Source: Lachnospiraceae bacterium
GTDB lineage: Bacteria; Bacillota; Clostridia; Lachnospirales; Lachnospiraceae
Length of the DNA: 12,360 bases
NCBI GenBank assembly: GCA_017475845.1
Contig: JAFVEU010000068.1
Coordinates: 1 to 12,360, forward strand
Direction: 5' to 3'
Numbering within the stretch: position 1 is the stretch's first letter; the number at the start of each line of letters is the position of its first letter. The translations under genes were made by a program, and so were the position numbers. Below the pieces are notes generated by a model that had not been told where the DNA came from, made no database searches, and worked only from the letters and a program-made list of their open reading frames with translations. Below, in pieces: positions 6,194 to 12,360 of this stretch.

Positions 6194-7018
6194 ATGACAA
6201 ACAATGAACTTCAAAAAACGGCAAATGAAGTCCGTAAGGGGATCATTACTGCTGTGCATGCTGCCAAGTCCGGACATCCCGGCGGATCCCTTTCTTCGGC
6301 AGATATTTTTACCTATCTCTTTTTCGAAGAGATGAACGTGGATCCCAAGGATCCCAAAAAGGCTGACAGGGACCGCTTTGTATTGTCCAAGGGCCATAAT
6401 GCCCCGGGGCTTTATTCGGTTCTTGCCGAGAGAGGCTTTTTCCCCAAGGAGGATCTTACCACACTCCGCCATACAGGCTCTTACCTTCAGGGACATCCCG
6501 ATATGAAGCACATTCCCGGAGTTGATATGTCCAGCGGTTCTCTGGGACAGGGACTTTCGGCTGCAGTCGGAATGGCTCTTGCAGCAAAGATAGACAATAA
6601 GGATTACCGTACCTACTGCCTTTGCGGAGACGGTGAAATACAGGAGGGCCAGATCTGGGAAGCCGCAATGTTTACCGGTGCAAAGAAGCTTGATAATCTC
6701 TGCGTCATAGTTGATAATAACGGCCTTCAGATAGACGGACCCATAGATGAGGTAAACAGCCCTTATCCCATTGATAAGAAATTCGAAGCCTTCAATTTCC
6801 ATGTGATCAATATCGACGGCAATAACATGGAAGAGGTCAGGAGGGCCTTTGATGAAGCAAAGACCGTAAAGGGAATGCCCACTGCCATCATCGCAAAGAC
6901 CGTAAAGGGCAAGGGAGTATCCTTCATGGAGAATAAAGCAGGCTGGCACGGCAAAGCTCCCAACGATGAGGAGTTTGCAACAGCAATGTCAGATCTTGAG
7001 AAAGCAGGTGCCGTATGA
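6194..7018 (+). CDS. Transketolase, N-terminal (TPP-binding) subunit
   Basis: This is the first half of a split transketolase, which moves two-carbon ketol units between sugar phosphates in the non-oxidative pentose phosphate pathway. The 274 residues comprise the pyrophosphate-binding domain: SGHPGGSLS (27-35), SKGH (66-69), the thiamine diphosphate motif starting GDGE at 145 and ending DNN at 174-176, and KAGWHGKAP (248-256). ATG 6194 is preceded by AGGAGG 10 nt upstream and begins at the usual MTNNELQKTA. An in-frame TTG at 6173 overlaps that ribosome binding site and is not the start. The stop overlaps the start of the next gene (ATGA, 4 nt), as expected for coupled synthesis of two subunits of one enzyme. 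Confidence 0.94.
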   Translation: MTNNELQKTANEVRKGIITAVHAAKSGHPGGSLSSADIFTYLFFEEMNVDPKDPKKADRDRFVLSKGHNAPGLYSVLAERGFFPKEDLTTLRHTGSYLQGHPDMKHIPGVDMSSGSLGQGLSAAVGMALAAKIDNKDYRTYCLCGDGEIQEGQIWEAAMFTGAKKLDNLCVIVDNNGLQIDGPIDEVNSPYPIDKKFEAFNFHVINIDGNNMEEVRRAFDEAKTVKGMPTAIIAKTVKGKGVSFMENKAGWHGKAPNDEEFATAMSDLEKAGAV

Positions 7019-7953
7019 GTGAAGTAAAAAAGATTGCAACGAGAGAGAGTTATGGAAATGCGCTGGCTAAATTCGGAGCGGAGTATCCGGACCTTGTTGT
7101 GCTGGATGCGGATCTCGCCAACGCCACAAAGACACAGACCTTCAAAAATGCTTTTCCCGACAGGTTCTTTGACTGCGGTATAGCTGAAGCCAATATGACG
7201 GGTATCGCAGCGGGCCTTGCGACCTGCGGAAAGATCCCCTTTATCAGCTCCTTCGCCATGTTTGCGGCGGGAAGGAACTTTGAGCAGGTCCGTAATTCCA
7301 TCGGGTATCCCCAGTTAAACGTGAAGATAGGAGCAACCCATGCCGGTATCACGGTAGGAGAGGACGGAGCAACCCATCAGTGTCTTGAGGATATCGCCCT
7401 TATGAGGACTATTCCCGGGATGACGGTTATAGTACCTGCGGATGATACAGAGGTTTTCGCAGCGGTTAAAGCTGCTATAGAGCATAAGGGACCTGTATAC
7501 TTAAGGTTCAGCAGAGCCGCATCGCCTGTATTCTATGATCCCGCCGAGCTTAAGTTTGAGATCGGAAAGGGTATCACCTTAAAGGAAGGAAACGACCTTA
7601 CCATAATCGCTGCCGGCGTTGAGGTCAACTACTCCATGGAAGCTGCAGAGATGCTGGAGAAGGACGGCATTAAGGCAAGGGTTATAGACATGCATACCAT
7701 TAAGCCTCTGGATGCTGATCTGGTACTTAAGGCTGCAGCGGAAACAGGAAAGATCTTTACTGTTGAAGAAGCTACCGTTATCGGCGGCCTTGGAAGCGCA
7801 GTTGCTGAACTTGTTTCGGATAAGAACCCCGTTCCTGTCCACAGGATAGGTATTAATGATGTGTTCGGTGAATCCGGCCCCTGGTCAGAATTGATGAAGA
7901 AATACAAGCTTGATGCAGACGGAATATATGAGCAGATAAAGGCAAAGCTGTAA
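7015..7953 (+). CDS. Transketolase, C-terminal (pyrimidine-binding) subunit
   Basis: This is the second half of the split transketolase, with 312 residues. It carries the pyrimidine-binding domain with the cofactor-activating Glu in DCGIAEANM (E58), the loop SFAMFAAGR (79-87), GATHAGITVGEDGATHQ (107-122, containing substrate-facing His) and the C-terminal transketolase domain with VEEATVIGGLGSAV and GESG. It starts within the stop codon of the N-terminal subunit (4-nt overlap). Together with AraD it allows pentose phosphates to enter glycolysis at the level of fructose 6-phosphate, the substrate of the upstream PfkA. A related DXS-like enzyme is excluded by the neighbouring N-terminal transketolase half and the two-gene layout. 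Confidence 0.94.
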   Translation: MSEVKKIATRESYGNALAKFGAEYPDLVVLDADLANATKTQTFKNAFPDRFFDCGIAEANMTGIAAGLATCGKIPFISSFAMFAAGRNFEQVRNSIGYPQLNVKIGATHAGITVGEDGATHQCLEDIALMRTIPGMTVIVPADDTEVFAAVKAAIEHKGPVYLRFSRAASPVFYDPAELKFEIGKGITLKEGNDLTIIAAGVEVNYSMEAAEMLEKDGIKARVIDMHTIKPLDADLVLKAAAETGKIFTVEEATVIGGLGSAVAELVSDKNPVPVHRIGINDVFGESGPWSELMKKYKLDADGIYEQIKAKL

Positions 7954-7992
7954 CGCTCCGTAAGTCATCGGAACGCACAGATCATTATTATT

Positions 7993-9177
7993 ATGTCGGA
8001 TCTCCATGTTGTAAAACAGGAAAAGAAGGAAAACTATGAGGCCGAAGTCCGTAACCACAGGTTGCGGATCTTCGGCAGCATAGTTTTTGTTATTGCCATA
8101 ATCGCGGGAGCCTGCTTCTACGCCTGGAACTATTTTGACACCAAGGTATATACCGGCTATGAGATCCTTGCCAAATCCCTGCGTTCCGACTCGGATTCCG
8201 CTGAGTATATGACCTATAACGGCCATATCCTTAAATACAGCAAGGACGGAGCCGAATCCTATGACGGCGTGAAAGAGGCCAGATGGAATGTGACATACGA
8301 GATGCAGGATCCCCGTATAGCGACCTGCGGCGATTATGTTGCCATGGCGGATGAGGGATCTGCAGAGATACTGGTAATGAGCGGTACGGGAAGACAGAGT
8401 ACCATTAATACCAAGCTTCCTGTGATGAAATTCTCGGTTGCGGGACAGGGAGTGGTAGCTGCCGTTTTAGAGGACGGAAATGCAACCAGGATAAATATCT
8501 ATGATGCCGAAGGTACCGAACTGGCCGGCATCAAGTGCTCCATGGCCCAGAGCGGATATCCGGTGGACATTGCCCTTTCTCCGGACGGAACACTGCTTGG
8601 GGTATCCTATTCCAGGATAGATGCCGAGACCGGCAGCGTGCATTCCTCCGTAGCATTCTACAATTTCGGGGATGTGGGGCAGAATGAGATCGATAATTAT
8701 GTCAGCGGTTATGATTATGAGGATACCGTCATCCCCAGGATAAAGTTCTTAAGCCATGACAGCGCGGTTGCCATAGGGGATAACCGCATGGTGTTCTTTT
8801 CGGGAGAACAGAAGCCGGAGGCGGTTTCGGAAAACTCTATTGAAGAAGAGATTCAGAGTGTCTTTTTCGGAAATGAGGAAACCGCATTGGTATTCCGTTC
8901 CGACAGAGGAGGAAACCGTTACAGGGCAGAGGTTTACGGAAAGACCGGAAAACTGCTCTTAAATAAGGAATTTGAGCTGGCTTACACGGATATCCAGCTG
9001 GCTGATAAAAGAGTCATAATCTATAACGATTCCGTATGTGAGATCATGACCTTAAACGGAGACATCAGGTATGACGGGATATTTGAGGATCCGGTGCTTT
9101 TGATGGTCCCTGTGGATAAAAGAGGTCATTTTGTTCTGGTGAACCGAAGCATGACGCAGGAGATACAGCTTGAATGA
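7993..9177 (+). CDS. Membrane-anchored protein, DUF5711-like
   Basis: The function is unknown. The 394-residue protein has a short charged cytoplasmic N terminus (1-24), one transmembrane segment at about 26-47 (rich in Ile, Val and Ala) and a large extracytoplasmic part made of repeated beta-strand-like stretches. One of these, IALSPDGTLLGVSYS at 193-207, looks like a WD40 or beta-propeller blade. This architecture resembles the DUF5711 family of Lachnospiraceae, a recognition from memory that was not searched. It follows the transketolase genes by 39 nt, but no Shine-Dalgarno sequence is visible before ATG 7993, so expression may be low or coupled. Its TGA abuts the stop of the convergent transporter gene with no base between. 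A sensory or cell-envelope role is possible but unsupported. Confidence 0.75.
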   Translation: MSDLHVVKQEKKENYEAEVRNHRLRIFGSIVFVIAIIAGACFYAWNYFDTKVYTGYEILAKSLRSDSDSAEYMTYNGHILKYSKDGAESYDGVKEARWNVTYEMQDPRIATCGDYVAMADEGSAEILVMSGTGRQSTINTKLPVMKFSVAGQGVVAAVLEDGNATRINIYDAEGTELAGIKCSMAQSGYPVDIALSPDGTLLGVSYSRIDAETGSVHSSVAFYNFGDVGQNEIDNYVSGYDYEDTVIPRIKFLSHDSAVAIGDNRMVFFSGEQKPEAVSENSIEEEIQSVFFGNEETALVFRSDRGGNRYRAEVYGKTGKLLLNKEFELAYTDIQLADKRVIIYNDSVCEIMTLNGDIRYDGIFEDPVLLMVPVDKRGHFVLVNRSMTQEIQLE

Positions 9178-10047
9178 TCAGGCTGTGCGGAGACGATGCC
9201 AGCGGAACACGGCCACCCCTATGATCACCGCATATCCGCAGATGCTTAAGGGATGGGGAGTTTCCGCAAGGAAGATCATTCCCAGGAGAGTGGCAAATAT
9301 GACCTGGGTGTAATCGAATACTGATATTTCCCTGGCGGGCGCAAATTTATAGGCTGTAGTTATGGAAAACTGCCCGAGGGAAGCCGAGACCCCGGCCATT
9401 ATGAGACAGAGCAACTGGGATACCGTCATGGGATGGTAGTCGAAAAGCAGGAAGGGCAGGGTCACCAGGCAGGAAAACGCAGAGAAACAAAATACTATCA
9501 CTGAAGTTCTTTCACCCTTTTTTCCCAGCTTTCTTACAAAAACATAGGCTGTCCCGGCTCCGAAACCGCCATACAGACCTACAAGGGCCGGCATAAATTC
9601 GGAAATAAGTCCGGTGGGCCGAATGATCAGCAACGCGCCGAGAAAGGCGATGATGGTCACAATAATATCAAGTTTAGTGGGGATCTCCTTCAGGATGAAG
9701 ATGGAAATGATAATGGCAAAAAAGGGAGACAGCTTATTCAGCATATTCGCGTCGGCTATCCCCAGTCGGTCTATGGCATAGAAATTAGCTACAAGTCCGG
9801 AAGTGCCGAAGAGACACCTTAATATGATATCGGAACGGTTTTCCTTCACGATGCGGAAGGGCTGTTTCTCCTTTATCAGTACGGCAATGGAAATAAATAT
9901 GGCCACAAAGTTTCTGAAAAAGGCCTTCTGCATGGTGGGAAGATCGCCGGAGAGCCTTACAAAGAAAGCCATGAGGGAAAAGCCGAAGGCGGCTAATATG
10001 ATAAAGATTATTCCTTTTATCCTGTTGTCGGTGCTTATCTGTTCCAT
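9178..10047 (-). CDS. EamA/DMT-superfamily transporter
   Basis: This is an integral membrane protein of 289 residues with ten predicted hydrophobic segments (approximately 11-30, 43-58, 73-93, 100-119, 127-142, 152-171, 182-202, 209-233, 243-261, 266-282). They are arranged as two EamA repeats, the classic drug/metabolite transporter plan. Family-like motifs are the end of repeat 1, YAIDRLGIADANMLNKLSPFF (split at about 90-110), and in repeat 2 AYKFAPAREISVFDYTQVIFA (232-252). Such proteins export or exchange small metabolites, and the substrate cannot be inferred. The ATG at 10047 has only a weak GGTGA upstream. The gene is divergent from a fructosamine-kinase-like gene and may share its regulation. 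Confidence 0.88.
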   Translation of the reverse strand: MEQISTDNRIKGIIFIILAAFGFSLMAFFVRLSGDLPTMQKAFFRNFVAIFISIAVLIKEKQPFRIVKENRSDIILRCLFGTSGLVANFYAIDRLGIADANMLNKLSPFFAIIISIFILKEIPTKLDIIVTIIAFLGALLIIRPTGLISEFMPALVGLYGGFGAGTAYVFVRKLGKKGERTSVIVFCFSAFSCLVTLPFLLFDYHPMTVSQLLCLIMAGVSASLGQFSITTAYKFAPAREISVFDYTQVIFATLLGMIFLAETPHPLSICGYAVIIGVAVFRWHRLRTA

Positions 10048-10084
10048 TGTTTCACCATGCTTCTGTTATGTTTCGAAGAGCTTT

Positions 10085-10141
10085 ATGATCCCGGATCATG
10101 GAGAATCAATTCATTATATAATAAGAAACGTAAAATACAAG
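10085..10141. promoter_or_regulatory. Divergent promoter region with operator-like palindrome
   Basis: The 151-nt gap between the divergent transporter and kinase genes contains a perfect 10-bp palindrome, ATTATATAAT (10113-10122). This places a TATAAT on both strands (plus 10117-10122, minus 10113-10118). On the minus strand TTGTAT (10140-10135) lies 16 bp upstream of its -10. The plus-strand -35 is poor. Nearby, 10085-10099 is a 15-bp palindrome, ATGATCC-C-GGATCAT. It would lie over the plus -35 region and in the minus leader, a good position for a regulator controlling both genes. Confidence 0.5.
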
Positions 10142-10198
10142 AGGACGGCTGAGAGCTGCAGGACATACAGTTAAGGAAAGGGATTACGGGGGATTAAT

Positions 10199-11089
10199 AT
10201 GACATCTGAACTGATATTTGATTCATTGGAAGAGGCAGTCAGGGAAATCTTCGGGAATAATACAGAGATAGTAAGTCGCCGGGGGGTTTCCGGGGGAGAT
10301 ATAAATGATGCATATCTTTTGGTGTTATCTGACGGCAGGAAGGTATTCCTTAAGGAAAACAGAGGCAAAGATCCGGGATTCTTTGCAGCGGAAACAGAGG
10401 GGCTGAACGCTCTCCGTGAGGCCGGGGCATTAAGGGTACCGGCTCCCATGGCCTGCGGAAAAGCAGGAAGAACGGCCTTTCTCATGATGGAGTATCTGGA
10501 GCCCGGAATGAAAAAGAGGACCTTCTGGGAGGATTTCGGCCATAGCCTTGCGAATCTCCACTCCGCAGATACCACGGCTTTTTCCGGAGGCGGGAGATTC
10601 GGTTTTTATACAGACAATTTTATAGGGGCATCTGTGCAGATAAACAGTCCGGGGAACAGCTGGATAAGGTTTTTTGCGGAATGCAGGCTCCTTCCCCAGT
10701 TCAAAATGGCTGCGGACAGGCTGCCTTCAGAGACAGCAGGCCGGCTGGACAGGCTCATAGCACATCTGGACGAATATCTTATAGAACCCGAAGCCCCCTC
10801 TCTGCTCCACGGAGATCTCTGGGGCGGGAATTTTATCTGCGGTCCCGACGGGGATGCCGTACTGATCGATCCCGCCGTATATGTGGGAAACCCGGAAGCG
10901 GATATAGCGATGACGGAATTATTCGGAGGGTTTTCGGAAAGCTTTTATGGAGCTTATCGCGAAAGCGGACTCTTAAAGCCGGGGTATAATGAAAGAAGAG
11001 ACATTTATAATCTGTATCATATGCTCAACCACTTAAACCTTTTTGGCGGAGCATATCTCGGTGCTGTTCAGAGGATGATACCCGGGTAA
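10199..11089 (+). CDS. Fructosamine kinase family protein
   Basis: The family phosphorylates ketosamines (Amadori products of sugars with protein or free amines), which then break down spontaneously, a protein-deglycation repair. The 296 residues show a kinase-like fold: a GGDINDAYLL region (32-41), the beta-3 lysine in FLKEN (K52), an AETEGL helix (64-69), MMEYL hinge (96-100), the catalytic loop LLHGDLWGGN with D206 and N211 (202-211), and the Mg-binding LIDPAVY with D224 (222-228). A G-rich stretch at 10188-10193 (GGGGGA) acts as the probable ribosome binding site. The exact substrate is unknown, and bacterial members mostly act on ribulosamines or erythrulosamines. Aminoglycoside phosphotransferases share the fold but lack the HGDLWGGN form. 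The pairing with a divergent metabolite exporter is suggestive only. Confidence 0.9.
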   Translation: MTSELIFDSLEEAVREIFGNNTEIVSRRGVSGGDINDAYLLVLSDGRKVFLKENRGKDPGFFAAETEGLNALREAGALRVPAPMACGKAGRTAFLMMEYLEPGMKKRTFWEDFGHSLANLHSADTTAFSGGGRFGFYTDNFIGASVQINSPGNSWIRFFAECRLLPQFKMAADRLPSETAGRLDRLIAHLDEYLIEPEAPSLLHGDLWGGNFICGPDGDAVLIDPAVYVGNPEADIAMTELFGGFSESFYGAYRESGLLKPGYNERRDIYNLYHMLNHLNLFGGAYLGAVQRMIPG

Positions 11090-11097
11090 ACCCGGGT
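11080..11097 (+). terminator. Weak hairpin at the end of the fructosamine kinase gene
   Basis: ACCCGGG (11080-11086) and CCCGGGT (11091-11097) pair over 7 bp with a TAAA loop that contains the stop codon TAA. No T tract follows, so this is only a candidate for transcription termination or message protection. The rest of the gap before hicB (11098-11226) shows no other strong structure. Confidence 0.3.
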
Positions 11098-11226
11098 CTG
11101 CCATTGTTGGTATATTACAGACATATAAAGAAGAGCCTGCGGGCTGTAAGTGATATGGCACGATATAAAACAGCTGCTCTGATCGAACAGGGCGGCAGTT
11201 TGTCCTTTGCTTTGATGGTAATGACA

Positions 11227-11640
11227 TCATGCGATATTCAGTTTTTCTTTCAAAGCATCCTGAAGTACTCTTGATAAGTTCACGTGGGCTTTTTCAGCTT
11301 CAGCCGCAAGCCAGGCAGGAAGACTTACATTTTTTCTTACCGCTTTATCCTGCATTTTTCTTCTGTATTCATCGATATCAACATCCACAAACGAAACAAT
11401 ACTTTCACCTTTACCGGAAAAGCGGCCTTTGAGCGGATCCACATCTTTTATAATGCTTGCATCAGGGATATCAGAATCCTTCTTATCATATAATGCACAT
11501 CCTATGTAATCTCTTGCCATATGAACGGCATCTGCTATTCCGTATCCTTCCGTCATCCCACAAAGATCCGGGATCTCAATGAGATAGGTGTCTTTTTTGT
11601 CTTTTGTCTGAGTAAAAATCACCGGATAAACAACTGTCAT
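11227..11640 (-). CDS. hicB: HicB family antitoxin
   Basis: HicB neutralises the HicA mRNA-interferase toxin by binding it, and usually represses the operon. The 137-residue protein has the HicB-type partial RNase-H-like domain at about 4-55 (YPVIFTQ, YLIEIPDLCGMTEGYGIADAV, MARDYIG in pieces) and a C-terminal ribbon-helix-helix-like part (about 103-135, containing VSLPAWLAAEAEKAHVNLSRVL) that would bind DNA. A good AGGAGA (complement of 11647-11652) lies 6 nt before the ATG. It is the second gene of a hicA-hicB operon, 27 nt after hicA. It is convergent with the fructosamine kinase gene. Confidence 0.9.
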   Translation of the reverse strand: MTVVYPVIFTQTKDKKDTYLIEIPDLCGMTEGYGIADAVHMARDYIGCALYDKKDSDIPDASIIKDVDPLKGRFSGKGESIVSFVDVDIDEYRRKMQDKAVRKNVSLPAWLAAEAEKAHVNLSRVLQDALKEKLNIA

Positions 11641-11667
11641 ATTTTGTCTCCTAATACGATCATATGA

Positions 11668-11838
11668 TTATGCACCTGTTTTTTTAAGTAGCTCCTTTGC
11701 AAGTGTTTCGTTTACTTCACGGTGTCTGGGGATGGTCACTTCTTCATTTCCACGCTTGTACACATCGTGGCTGGCTCCGTTCCGCTCGAATAGAAAACCT
11801 GCAGACTGTAGTCTTTTTATTAGATCTCGTCTCTTCAT
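11668..11838 (-). CDS. hicA: HicA family mRNA-interferase toxin
   Basis: This small toxin of 56 residues is easily missed because of its length. HicA proteins have a double-stranded-RNA-binding-like fold and cut mRNA to stop growth. The sequence begins MKRRDLIKRLQSAGF, has the characteristic G-x-S-H motif GASH with the catalytic His24, then VYKRG, and the conserved IPRHREVNETLAKELLKK tail (36-53). All catalytic and core features are intact, so it appears functional. AAGGGA (complement of 11847-11852) lies 8 nt before the ATG at 11838. It is transcribed from its own promoter with an overlapping palindrome. The order toxin then antitoxin is the common hicAB order. Confidence 0.92.
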   Translation of the reverse strand: MKRRDLIKRLQSAGFLFERNGASHDVYKRGNEEVTIPRHREVNETLAKELLKKTGA

Positions 11839-11852
11839 TTGTGGTTTCCCTT

Positions 11853-11881
11853 AAAATACACAAATTTTGTGTAAATGTCAA
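11853..11881 (-). promoter_or_regulatory. hicAB promoter with operator palindrome in the spacer
   Basis: On the minus strand a perfect TTGACA (11881-11876) is followed by a 17-bp spacer and TATTTT (11858-11853, 4 of 6 matches), just upstream of the hicA ribosome binding site. The 17-bp palindrome TACACAAA-T-TTTGTGTA (11857-11873) fills the spacer and touches the -10. This is where a ribbon-helix-helix antitoxin such as HicB would block RNA polymerase. Autoregulation is known for hicAB families, but binding to this palindrome is inferred. Confidence 0.8.
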
Positions 11882-12173
11882 TGATTCCAATATATTTAAG
11901 GATAGATTAATCATACTGGACAAAACTATTATTGGAGAATCTGGCGAAATGCCATATTAGCTCGGAAAGATATTCCGAAAGATTGCAGAGAACTATATCA
12001 GAATGAAAAATGTAATGCAAGCATGTACTGAAAAAAGACCAATAGGGAGCAAAATCATCCTACTGCGCACACAGACAGAGCATGAGACGAGATTATTATG
12101 ATTTAAATCCAAAAAATATATTTTGATGGTTTTCAAATTTTTCATATTTTTTTGAAGTTTTTTCAAATTTTAG

Positions 12174-12202
12174 TTGACTTTGATAATGCTCAATGATATT
12201 AT
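12174..12202 (+). promoter_or_regulatory. Strong promoter candidate
   Basis: TTGACT (12174-12179) and TATTAT (12197-12202) are separated by exactly 17 bp, each matching the sigma-A consensus at 5 of 6 positions. An A/T-rich stretch immediately upstream could act as an UP element. The predicted start near 12209 coincides with the foot of a GC-rich hairpin. The downstream gene lies outside the window. Confidence 0.7.
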
Positions 12203-12208
12203 ACTTAA

Positions 12209-12237
12209 CGCGCCGCTCGAAGGTGGCGTGATTTTTT
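12209..12237 (+). terminator. Hairpin plus T6 tract right after the promoter
   Basis: CGCGCCGC (12209-12216) and GTGGCGTG (12223-12230) form an 8-bp stem including two G-U pairs, with a TCGAAG loop, followed by A and six T (12232-12237). It has the form of a rho-independent terminator, but it begins at about the transcription start of the promoter just upstream. It may be an attenuator, a stabilising 5' hairpin or a leader structure needing antitermination. Confidence 0.5.
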
Positions 12238-12360
12238 GCCCCAAAACCTTATGGTTTTAAGGAAAAATCAATAGAAGCACCTTGACAAACAAACAGCAAT
12301 GCAACCCTGAAATTCCTAAAAAATAATTCCATTGGGAAAATCAGAAAAACATTCAATTCG

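Larger units (their letters stand above)
11882..12360. other. Region without a gene; A/T-rich tract and candidate leader
   Basis: I find no credible protein or tRNA gene here. Positions 11882-12110 show only short chance frames. Positions 12111-12173 are very A/T-rich and hold an exact 10-nt repeat (12131-12140 and 12161-12170, 30 bp apart) just before a promoter, resembling an UP element. After the promoter and hairpin described separately, 12243-12258 forms a 6-bp hairpin (AAAACC-TTAT-GGTTTT). The rest, including the CCTTGACAAACAAACAGCA stretch at 12280-12298, resembles the untranslated leader of a clostridial rRNA operon. This is a recollection, not proof. The window ends before any rRNA. 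Confidence 0.5.

Noticed and set aside
11157..11276. 39-codon plus-strand frame beginning MARYKTAALIEQGG that runs into the hicB 3' end
   Set aside because: It is short, overlaps hicB antisense, has no recognisable family and only a poor ribosome binding site.
11697..12101. Plus-strand frame antisense to hicA that continues past a TAG at 11958 to TGA 12099, which could suggest a second amber-interrupted gene
   Set aside because: It is mostly the complement of hicA, and the part after hicA has no ATG start near a ribosome binding site and no recognisable domain. Chance is the simpler explanation.
12282..12287. Perfect TTGACA as the -35 of another promoter
   Set aside because: No -10-like hexamer occurs 16-18 bp downstream.

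Overview
The window looks like a chromosomal segment of a low-to-mid GC Firmicute of the Lachnospiraceae (Butyrivibrio/Roseburia-like) type. This is inferred from the gene styles (a GGDCQALN-type phosphofructokinase, a clostridial dnaX-ybaB-recR cluster, a split transketolase, a DUF5711-like membrane protein), the AGGAGG-type ribosome binding sites, and the intergenic clusters of hairpin repeats. No database search was run, so the taxon is a guess from sequence style.

Layout. Positions 1-567 hold no credible gene. They are a cluster of modular palindromes, including two 90-nt copies of a hairpin element and a degenerate terminal inverted repeat whose right end supplies the -35 side of the pfkA promoter. 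Then follows a long co-directional plus-strand run: pfkA, dnaX, ybaB, recR, galM, araD, the two halves of transketolase (overlapping by 4 nt) and a membrane-anchored DUF5711-like protein. The run mixes replication/recombination genes (DnaX clamp-loader subunit, YbaB/EbfC, RecR) with sugar catabolism (phosphofructokinase, aldose mutarotase, ribulose-phosphate epimerase, transketolase), so pentoses such as arabinose could be routed into the pentose phosphate pathway and glycolysis. The last gene ends exactly where a convergent EamA/DMT transporter gene ends. That transporter is divergent from a fructosamine-kinase-like gene, and the 151-nt gap between them carries a palindromic bidirectional -10 and a 15-bp operator-like palindrome.

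The right end holds a minus-strand hicA-hicB toxin-antitoxin operon. The 56-codon hicA toxin is easily missed because of its size. Its promoter (TTGACA-17-TATTTT) has a 17-bp palindrome filling the spacer, a convincing autoregulatory operator. Beyond it lie about 480 bases without a gene, which include an A/T-rich tract, a near-consensus plus-strand promoter and, directly at its predicted start site, a hairpin followed by six T. The sequence after that is reminiscent of the leader of a ribosomal RNA operon, but no rRNA is present in the window.

The most unusual gene is dnaX. It has an in-frame amber codon replacing one residue in the middle of the ATPase domain. It also has two candidate slippage sites (an A AAA AAG heptamer and a run of nine A) where the tau/gamma switch occurs in other bacteria. 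I did not see a clearly new multi-gene system. The dnaX anomalies, the repeat cluster and the hicAB operator are the best leads.
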